DNA of 64,000 bases from Micromonospora ferruginea (GTDB taxonomy: Bacteria; Actinomycetota; Actinomycetes; Mycobacteriales; Micromonosporaceae): positions 1,980,001 to 2,044,000 of the forward strand of contig NZ_CP059322.2 of NCBI RefSeq assembly GCF_013694245.2. Reading direction: 5' to 3'. Of the stretch, positions 58,877-64,000 are shown one piece after another (positions within the stretch are counted from its first letter, which is position 1; each line of letters starts with the position of its first letter). The notes beneath the pieces are model-generated. The model saw only the letters and a list, made by a program, of their open reading frames with translations, searched no databases and was not told where the DNA came from. The translations under genes and the position numbers were made by a program.

Positions 58877-59931
58877 GTGTCGAGACCGAGCCGCTGCTGT
58901 CGGTGCGGGGGCTGACCAAACACTTCCCGGTCCGCCAAGGCTTCCGGGGCAGGGCGGTGGTGCGGGCGGTCGACGGGCTGGACTTCGACGTGCGCCCCGG
59001 CGAAACCCTCGGGCTGGTGGGGGAGTCCGGGTGCGGCAAGACCACCACCGGGCGGATGCTGGTGCGGCTGCTGGAACCCACGAGCGGGACGATCACCTTC
59101 GCCGGCCGCGACATCACCCACGCCGGCCGCCGTGACCTGCGGTCACTGCGGCAGGACCTGCAGATCATCTTCCAGGACCCCTACGCGTCGCTGAACCCCC
59201 GCCACACCGTCGGGCGGATCGTGGCCATGCCGTTGCAGGTCAACAACATCACCCCACCCGGCGGCGTGAAACACCGCGTGCAGGAACTGCTGGAACTGGT
59301 CGGGCTCAACCCCGAGCACTACAACCGCTACCCGCACGAGTTCTCCGGCGGACAACGCCAACGCATCGGCATCGCCCGCGCCCTCGCGTTGAAACCCAAA
59401 CTCATCGTCGCCGACGAACCCGTCTCCGCCCTCGACGTCTCCATCCAGGCCCAGGTCATCAACCTGCTACGCGACCTGCAACGCGACCTGGACCTGGCCT
59501 TCGTGTTCATCGCCCACGACCTCGCCGTCATCCGCCACTTCTCCCACCGCGTCGCCGTCATGTACCTCGGCACCATCGTCGAGATCGGTGACCGCGACGC
59601 CATCTACACCCGACCACAACACCCCTACACCCGAGCCCTGCTGTCGGCCATCCCGGACGTCACCACCCTCGGACCCGCCGGCCGCATCCGCCTCACCGGC
59701 GACGTCCCCACCCCCCTCGACCCACCCTCAGGCTGCCGCTTCCGCACCCGCTGCTGGAAAGCCACCGACCACTGCGCCACCGAGACACCCGCACTCACCA
59801 CCCGCGACGGCGGCACCCAACTCACCGCCTGTCACCACCCCGAGAACGGACCGGTCGGACTCCCGACCGGCGAACCCGCGCAGGCGGGTGGCGGAAAATC
59901 CGACGACGACACGCGGACCAGGTCACGATGA
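58873..59931 (+). CDS. Peptide ABC transporter ATP-binding protein (DppF/OppF-like)
   Basis: A 352-residue ATPase: Walker [12 protein letters not shown], signature [20 protein letters not shown], Walker [15 protein letters not shown]-terminal [14 protein letters not shown]. Overlaps dppD by four bases (ATGA). From about 59190 the coding strand becomes strongly C-rich with few G (for example ACCACAACACCCCTACACCC), in contrast to the G-rich dppD. Last gene of the operon. Confidence 0.94.
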   Translation: MSVETEPLLSVRGLTKHFPVRQGFRGRAVVRAVDGLDFDVRPGETLGLVGESGCGKTTTGRMLVRLLEPTSGTITFAGRDITHAGRRDLRSLRQDLQIIFQDPYASLNPRHTVGRIVAMPLQVNNITPPGGVKHRVQELLELVGLNPEHYNRYPHEFSGGQRQRIGIARALALKPKLIVADEPVSALDVSIQAQVINLLRDLQRDLDLAFVFIAHDLAVIRHFSHRVAVMYLGTIVEIGDRDAIYTRPQHPYTRALLSAIPDVTTLGPAGRIRLTGDVPTPLDPPSGCRFRTRCWKATDHCATETPALTTRDGGTQLTACHHPENGPVGLPTGEPAQAGGGKSDDDTRTRSR

Positions 59932-60104
59932 TGCGACGGTGGCGGCTGATGGCGGCAGGGAGGACATGGTGGCGCGGCGCGTGCATCTGAACGGCGCCCC
60001 ACGCGTCGGAAGGCATCGCGGGCCCGTCAGCAGCATTTCGCCGCCCACCGGCCGGTGCCCCACCGGGCCGCGGCGTCGTCGTACCCGGTGGTTAGGGTAC
60101 GGGC

Positions 60105-60365
60105 ATGATCGCCGATGAGTCCGACGCCGTGACCGTGGCCTTCCTGCGCATCATGCGCGCCGAGCTGCGGGTCGAGCGGCCGGGCGAGGACAGCCTCGGC
60201 CGCACCGTCGAGCTGGCCCGGCGGTGGTGGGGCGCCGGCGACGCCGCCGACGCGCAGCTCGCCGACGCCCTGCGTGACCTGCACGACGAGCCGCGCGACG
60301 CCACCGGGCCGCGCGAGGCGACCGCCGAGGAGCCCGAGCGCCCCGGGTCCGCGCCGCGCGCCTGA
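60105..60365 (+). CDS. Small helical hypothetical protein
   Basis: An 86-residue protein, helical for residues 1-65 (MRAELRVERPGEDSLGRTVE; RRWWGAGDAADAQLADALRD) with an acidic Pro/Glu-rich tail. Leaderless: TAGGGT at 60093-60098, six bases before the ATG. Converges on the WYL regulator gene, 14 bp apart. No family recognised. Confidence 0.65.
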   Translation: MIADESDAVTVAFLRIMRAELRVERPGEDSLGRTVELARRWWGAGDAADAQLADALRDLHDEPRDATGPREATAEEPERPGSAPRA

Positions 60366-60379
60366 CCCCGCGCCGCCGA

Positions 60380-61363
60380 TCAGGCGGCCGGCGGCCGGTG
60401 GTAGAGCGCGGCGAGCGCGGCGGCGGTCCCGGCCAGCCTGTCGCGGAGCGCGGCGGGGGAGAGGACCTCCACGTCGGCGCCGAGCCGCAGCAGGTCGCCG
60501 TGCGCGTGGGTGAGCGACTCGATCGGCAGGACCGCCCGCACCCAGCCGGCCGCGTCGGGCGGACCTGCGGTCGCGTCGACGGCGGCGACCACCACGTCGC
60601 TGCCGATCTCGCGGAGCCGTTCCCGCCCGTGCGGGGAGAGCCGGATGGTGGCCTCGTCGCGGTGCAGCCCGGCCCGGAACGCCGTCACGTGCGCCCGCCA
60701 CCACGCCGGCAGGTCGAACTCCGGCCGGTCGAACGGCTCGTCCAGCGCGGTGAGGTCGAGGATCTGGTTGACCCGGTAGGTGGCCGGCTCGGCCCGGTCC
60801 GGGCGGGCCGCGACCACATACCAGCGGCCACCTTTGAGCACCAGCCCGTACGGCTCCAGCATCCGGGTCACCTCGCCGCGCCAACTGCGGTAGCGGACCC
60901 GTACCCGATGCTCCCGCCACACCGCCTCGGCCGCCGCGGCCAGGTGCGGTGACGGGTCACCGTCCGAATACCAGCCCGGCGTGTCCAGGTGGAACCGCTG
61001 CTCCAGCCGGGCCGCCCGGTCGGCGAGCGGGGCCGGTAGCGCGGCACGCAGCTTGAGCTGCACGGCCGCCACGACCGACTGGTAGCCCAGTTCGGCGGCC
61101 GGCCCGGGGAGCCCGGCGAAGAGCAGCCGGTCGGCCTCCTCGCCGGTGAGCCCGGTCAACCGGGTACGCCACCCCTCGACCAGCCGGTAGCCGCCGGCGT
61201 GTCCGGCCTCCCCGTAGAGCGGGATGCCGGCGGCGTGCAGCGCCTCGACGTCCCGGTAGACGGTGCGGGTCGACACCTCGAGGCGGGTGGCCAGGTCGGC
61301 GGCGGTGAGCCGGCCGTGGGCCTGCAGGAGCAGCAGGATGGACAGGAGTCGACTGGCCCGCAT
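60380..61363 (-). CDS. WYL-domain (YafY-like) transcriptional regulator
   Basis: A 327-residue regulator: N-terminal winged HTH ([40 protein letters not shown]), WYL ligand domain in which the signature reads [20 protein letters not shown], and a C-terminal WCX-like extension. Leaderless: minus-strand TAGTGT (61371-61376) seven bases before ATG, sitting in a palindrome shared with the divergent gene. Confidence 0.92.
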   Translation of the reverse strand: MRASRLLSILLLLQAHGRLTAADLATRLEVSTRTVYRDVEALHAAGIPLYGEAGHAGGYRLVEGWRTRLTGLTGEEADRLLFAGLPGPAAELGYQSVVAAVQLKLRAALPAPLADRAARLEQRFHLDTPGWYSDGDPSPHLAAAAEAVWREHRVRVRYRSWRGEVTRMLEPYGLVLKGGRWYVVAARPDRAEPATYRVNQILDLTALDEPFDRPEFDLPAWWRAHVTAFRAGLHRDEATIRLSPHGRERLREIGSDVVVAAVDATAGPPDAAGWVRAVLPIESLTHAHGDLLRLGADVEVLSPAALRDRLAGTAAALAALYHRPPAA

Positions 61364-61367
61364 TCTG

Positions 61368-61384
61368 CTGACACTAGCTGTCAG
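61368..61384. promoter_or_regulatory. Operator between the WYL regulator and divergent genes
   Basis: CTGACA-CTAGC-TGTCAG, a perfect 6-bp inverted repeat with 5-bp spacer, overlapping the WYL gene's -10 and lying just upstream of the divergent -10 TAGCGT (61396-61401). Confidence 0.75.
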
Positions 61385-61407
61385 GGAAGGGGTCCTAGCG
61401 TCCCGGC

Positions 61408-61887
61408 ATGGCCTTTCACGACAAGGAGCTGACCGTGCCGGGAACCGTCGAGGTCGCCGGCCGACACGTCAAGCGCTACCACATCGACCAGCCGGAACGC
61501 CGCCTCGAACCGGAGGTGGTCGACGCCGCGTACGCGTACCTGCCGGCGCTGCTGCCCGGCCCGGACGGCGGCGGTACCCCGCCGGCGAGCTGGGTGGTGC
61601 TGCACCGGGGCGCGGACACCGGGGCGTACCTGCTGGCGTACAGCTGGTTCTTCGACAACGTGGTCGAGTGCCGGATCGCGATCGCCGGGCAGCCGGCGCT
61701 GGACTGCCCGGACGACGACCCGGCGCACTTCGTCGACCTGACCCGGCCCGGCGTGGGCTGCGTGTGGGAGCTGGGCGTGCTGGAGCACGAGCGCGCCGCC
61801 TGGGTCCGGCATCTGCTCGCGCCGGACCGGCCCGACCTGGCAGGCTACCTGGCCGACACCCGCGCCGAGGGGCCGGTGGGCCGCTGA
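61408..61887 (+). CDS. Hypothetical protein under the WYL regulator
   Basis: A 159-residue soluble protein with conserved-looking aromatic core ([40 protein letters not shown]). Leaderless: TAGCGT 61396-61401, six bases before the ATG. Its TGA overlaps the ATG of the next gene. I recognise no named domain with certainty. Confidence 0.75.
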   Translation: MAFHDKELTVPGTVEVAGRHVKRYHIDQPERRLEPEVVDAAYAYLPALLPGPDGGGTPPASWVVLHRGADTGAYLLAYSWFFDNVVECRIAIAGQPALDCPDDDPAHFVDLTRPGVGCVWELGVLEHERAAWVRHLLAPDRPDLAGYLADTRAEGPVGR

Positions 61888-62342
61888 TGGGCGACTTCGA
61901 CTTCTTCGTCGGCACCTGGGACGTGACCAACCGGCGGCTGCGCGAGCGCCACGTGGGCAGCGACGACTGGGACGAGTTCCCCGGCGTCAGCGAGGCCCGG
62001 TCGTTCTTCGACGGCGCCGGCAGCTTCGACGAGATCCGCTTCCCGACCCGGGGCTTCGCCGGCTCCACCGTGCGCCTGCGCGACCCGGCGACCGGGCTGT
62101 GGTCGATCTACTGGATGAACAGCCGCCGTGGGGTGCTGGAGGTGCCGCCGGTGGTGGGCGGCTTCGCCGACGGCGTGGGCACGTTCCACGCCGACGACTC
62201 CGACGAGGGGCGGCCGGTGCGCTGCCGGTTCGTCTGGTCGGCGATCACCGCGACCTCCTGCCGCTGGGAGCAGGCGTTCTCCACCGACGGCGAGCGCACC
62301 TGGGAGACCAATTGGATCATGGAGTTCACCCGGGCGGCGTGA
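61887..62342 (+). CDS. DUF1579-like beta-barrel protein
   Basis: A 151-residue protein opening with FDFFVGTWDVTNRRLRER and containing GLWSIYWMNSRRG and CRWEQAFSTDGERTWETNWI, the layout of DUF1579 and related lipocalin-like small barrels. Coupled to the gene upstream (TGATG) and so probably controlled by the WYL regulator. Its end overlaps the convergent TetR gene by 17 bp. Role unknown. Confidence 0.78.
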   Translation: MGDFDFFVGTWDVTNRRLRERHVGSDDWDEFPGVSEARSFFDGAGSFDEIRFPTRGFAGSTVRLRDPATGLWSIYWMNSRRGVLEVPPVVGGFADGVGTFHADDSDEGRPVRCRFVWSAITATSCRWEQAFSTDGERTWETNWIMEFTRAA

Positions 62343-62997
62343 CCGGGGGCGTGGCGGTGCGGTAGATCGCGGTCAGCCAGACGTCGAGCAGCACGTCGAC
62401 CACGTCCCGCTCGGCCACCGCCGGCCCGTCGCCGGCGAACGTCGCGTACCAGACGCGCTCGTTCATCGAGTTCAGCGCGATGGCGAGGTCCCGGGCGGGC
62501 AGCCCGTCCGGGGCCGCGCCGCGGGCGCGTTCCAGCTCGATCGCGGCCTGGACCGCGCGGACCCAGCGTTCGAGCACCTCGGCCCAGAGCCGGCGGACCT
62601 CGGCGTTGGTGCCGCGCACCTGGGCGCAGGCCAGCACCACGTCCCGGTGGCCGCCGAAGGTGGCGTGGAACCGGGCGATCAGCTCCCGCCACCGGGCGCG
62701 CGGGTCCTCGGCGAGCCGGTCCAGCACGTCGCCGGCGGCGGCGTCGGCCTCCTCGGTCACCCGGTCGAGCAGGGTGAGCAGCACCGCGTCCTTGGACGGG
62801 AAGTAGAAGTAGAAGGTGGGCCGGGAGATGCCCGCGCCCCGGGCCAGGTCGTCGATGGAGATGTCGCCGAAGGCGCGCTCGCGCAGCAGCCGTTCGGCGG
62901 TGGCCAGGATCGCCCCCTCCCGGTCGTCGCCGGTGGAGCGGCCGGCCCGCCGTCCGCGCGTCGGCGCGGCGCCGGTCGGCGTACGGGCGGGGCTCAT
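62326..62997 (-). CDS. TetR family regulator, EthR-like
   Basis: A 223-residue repressor. HTH DISIDDLARGAGISRPTFYF followed by YFPSKDAVLLTLLDRV, and a long helical ligand domain (GHRDVVLACAQVRGTNAEVR; LNSMNERVWYATFAGDG) close to the EthR group. Divergent from a flavin monooxygenase, the same arrangement as mycobacterial ethR/ethA. Minus-strand TAGCAT (63006-63011) is eight bases before the ATG. Confidence 0.9.
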   Translation of the reverse strand: MSPARTPTGAAPTRGRRAGRSTGDDREGAILATAERLLRERAFGDISIDDLARGAGISRPTFYFYFPSKDAVLLTLLDRVTEEADAAAGDVLDRLAEDPRARWRELIARFHATFGGHRDVVLACAQVRGTNAEVRRLWAEVLERWVRAVQAAIELERARGAAPDGLPARDLAIALNSMNERVWYATFAGDGPAVAERDVVDVLLDVWLTAIYRTATPPVTPPG

Positions 62998-63018
62998 GTC
63001 GGCCGATGCTACACCCGC

Positions 63019-63054
63019 TCAACACCCTGTCGATCGGACTCGACAGGGTGTTGA
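63019..63054. promoter_or_regulatory. 36-bp TetR operator between regulator and monooxygenase
   Basis: TCAACACCCTGTCGA and TCGACAGGGTGTTGA are perfect 15-bp arms around TCGGAC. The right arm contains the start of TTGACT, the -35 of the monooxygenase promoter, and the left arm lies just upstream of the regulator's -10. Confidence 0.9.
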
Positions 63055-63080
63055 CTGTGGTCGAGGGCGGTGGATAGTGT
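63051..63080 (+). promoter_or_regulatory. Promoter of the monooxygenase gene
   Basis: TTGACT (63051-63056) and TAGTGT (63075-63080) with 18 bp between them; the best -35/-10 pair in the window, with the -35 partly inside the operator. Confidence 0.7.
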
Positions 63081-63113
63081 CCGGTCCACCGCCGGGGGAG
63101 AACGGGAGAAGCC

Positions 63114-64000
63114 ATGGCCTCCGACCACGTCGACGTCCTCATCGTCGGCGCCGGCCTGTCCGGCGTCGGCGCCGCCGTCCACCTGGGACGCGAGTGTCCC
63201 GGCAAGACCTACGCGGTGCTGGAGGCGCGGGGCGCGATCGGCGGCACCTGGGACCTGTTCCGCTACCCGGGCGTCCGCTCCGACTCGGACATGTACACGC
63301 TCGGCTACTCGTTCAAGCCGTGGACCGACCCGAAGGCCATCGCCGACGGCGAGTCGATCCGCCGCTACGTGCGCGAGACCGCCCGGGAATACGGCGTGCA
63401 GGAGCACATCCGCTTCCACCACCGGGTGACGCGCGCCGAGTGGGACAGCGCGACCGCCCGCTGGACGGTGCACGCACACCGCGACGACACCGGCGAGGAC
63501 ACGACGCTGACCTGCGCGTTCCTGTTCACCAACTCCGGCTACTACCGCTACGACGAGGGCTACACGCCCCGGCTGCCCGGCGTCGAGCGCTATGCCGGCA
63601 CGCTGGTGCACCCGCAGCACTGGCCGGAGGGGCTCGACGTCACCGGCCGGCGGGTGGTGGTGATCGGCAGCGGCGCCACCGCGGTCACCCTGGTCCCGGC
63701 CATGGCCCACACCGCCGCCCACGTCACCATGCTCCAGCGCTCACCGACGTACGTGATCTCGCTGCCCTCACGTGACGCCTTCGCCGACGCCGCTCGGCGC
63801 TGGCTGCCCCCGAAGGCCGCCTACGCGGTGGCCCGGTGGAAGAACGTCGCGCTCGGCGTGGCCAACTTCCAGCTCAGCCGGCGCGCGCCCGGCCTGGTGA
63901 AGCGGTTCCTGCGGCGGGCCGCGAAGGGCCGGCTCCCCATCGGGTACGACGTCGACAGGCACTTCTCGCCCCGCTACGACCCCTGGGACCAGCGGCTGTG
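63114..64000 (+). CDS. Flavin-containing Baeyer-Villiger monooxygenase (EthA-like), partial
   Basis: FAD/NADPH enzyme inserting oxygen into ketones or sulfides; the gene runs beyond the window's right end. First dinucleotide fold VGAGLSGVGAAVHL at about residues 11-24, GGTWDLFRYPGVRSDSDMYT, the BVMO fingerprint YAGTLVHPQHWP at 160-171 (consensus F-x-G-x-x-x-H-x-x-x-W), and the NADPH fold VVVIGSGATAVTLVPAMA at about 181. ATG 63114 with GGGAGAAG just upstream. Strictly opposite the TetR gene with the shared operator. Confidence 0.92.
   Translation, partial: MASDHVDVLIVGAGLSGVGAAVHLGRECPGKTYAVLEARGAIGGTWDLFRYPGVRSDSDMYTLGYSFKPWTDPKAIADGESIRRYVRETAREYGVQEHIRFHHRVTRAEWDSATARWTVHAHRDDTGEDTTLTCAFLFTNSGYYRYDEGYTPRLPGVERYAGTLVHPQHWPEGLDVTGRRVVVIGSGATAVTLVPAMAHTAAHVTMLQRSPTYVISLPSRDAFADAARRWLPPKAAYAVARWKNVALGVANFQLSRRAPGLVKRFLRRAAKGRLPIGYDVDRHFSPRYDPWDQRL

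Noticed and set aside
59851-59890. CCGGTCGG/CCGACCGG and ACCCGC/GCGGGT hairpins near the end of dppF as a terminator
   Set aside because: They lie inside the coding region before the stop, so they cannot be an ordinary terminator; I do not list one for this operon.
1-64000. CRISPR array, tRNA/rRNA genes, IS transposases, integrase or phage genes, PKS/NRPS cluster
   Set aside because: None seen on reading both strands; the crtY gene alone does not make a biosynthetic cluster.

Overview
The window is very GC-rich (third codon positions almost always G or C), gene-dense chromosomal DNA from an actinomycete. The dispersed GTTAAGCGGGGCCCC-type repeats, ABA4-like and LtrA membrane proteins, an ECF sigma factor paired with a DGPF protein, a class E/F-type sortase and many leaderless promoters suggest the Micromonosporaceae, most likely Micromonospora. 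This is inference from style and family content, not from a marker gene. I see no rRNA, tRNA, CRISPR array, transposase, phage gene or large biosynthetic cluster.

Layout. 1-3.4 kb: sensor kinase (its regulator probably lies left of the window), small proteins, LtrA. 3.5-6.7 kb: a CUT1-type sugar uptake operon without an ATPase. 6.7-12 kb: TetR with a divergent membrane protein, lipid kinase, DUF2267 pair, dienelactone hydrolase, mycothiol-dependent family enzyme, RraA-like protein. 12-15.3 kb: a two-component system and two membrane proteins. 15.4-16.6 kb: dinB behind a LexA-type box. 16.7-23.5 kb: secreted penicillin acylase-like enzyme with a discoidin domain, Tat-exported amidase, PHP-like protein. 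23.5-25.5 kb: Nudix enzyme and a PadR/membrane protein pair. 25.7-29.4 kb: Ser/Thr kinase (frameshifted here), a membrane protein and a mechanosensitive channel-like protein, both with repeated threonine motifs. 29.4-35.3 kb: LacI regulator, arylamine N-acetyltransferase and flavin reductase, divergent from an MFS transporter plus transketolase preceded by a very short leader ORF. 35.4-39.7 kb: DUF2267, YchJ, phosphotransferase, CorA, sortase and a surface protein. 40-42.4 kb: a further two-component system. 42.4-44.4 kb: MITE-like palindrome, then the DGPF/ECF42-type sigma pair with its own promoter motif. 44.5-53.5 kb: miscellaneous metabolic genes, a lone crtY, a phosphatase/serine hydrolase pair, rnhA, pentapeptide protein, subtilisin-inhibitor. 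53.9-59.9 kb: complete oligopeptide ABC operon. 60-64 kb: a WYL regulator divergent from two small genes, and a TetR divergent from a Baeyer-Villiger-type monooxygenase that runs off the right end, with a 36-bp operator between them.

Regulation is unusually readable. At least twenty genes have a TANNNT-like -10 element ending 6-9 bases before the start codon, as expected for leaderless mRNAs. Several local regulators (PadR, LacI, WYL, TetR, LexA, ECF) have a clear palindrome or promoter motif at their own gene. The 58-bp repeat elements sit at gene ends and, in three of four copies, supply the neighbouring genes' stop codons.
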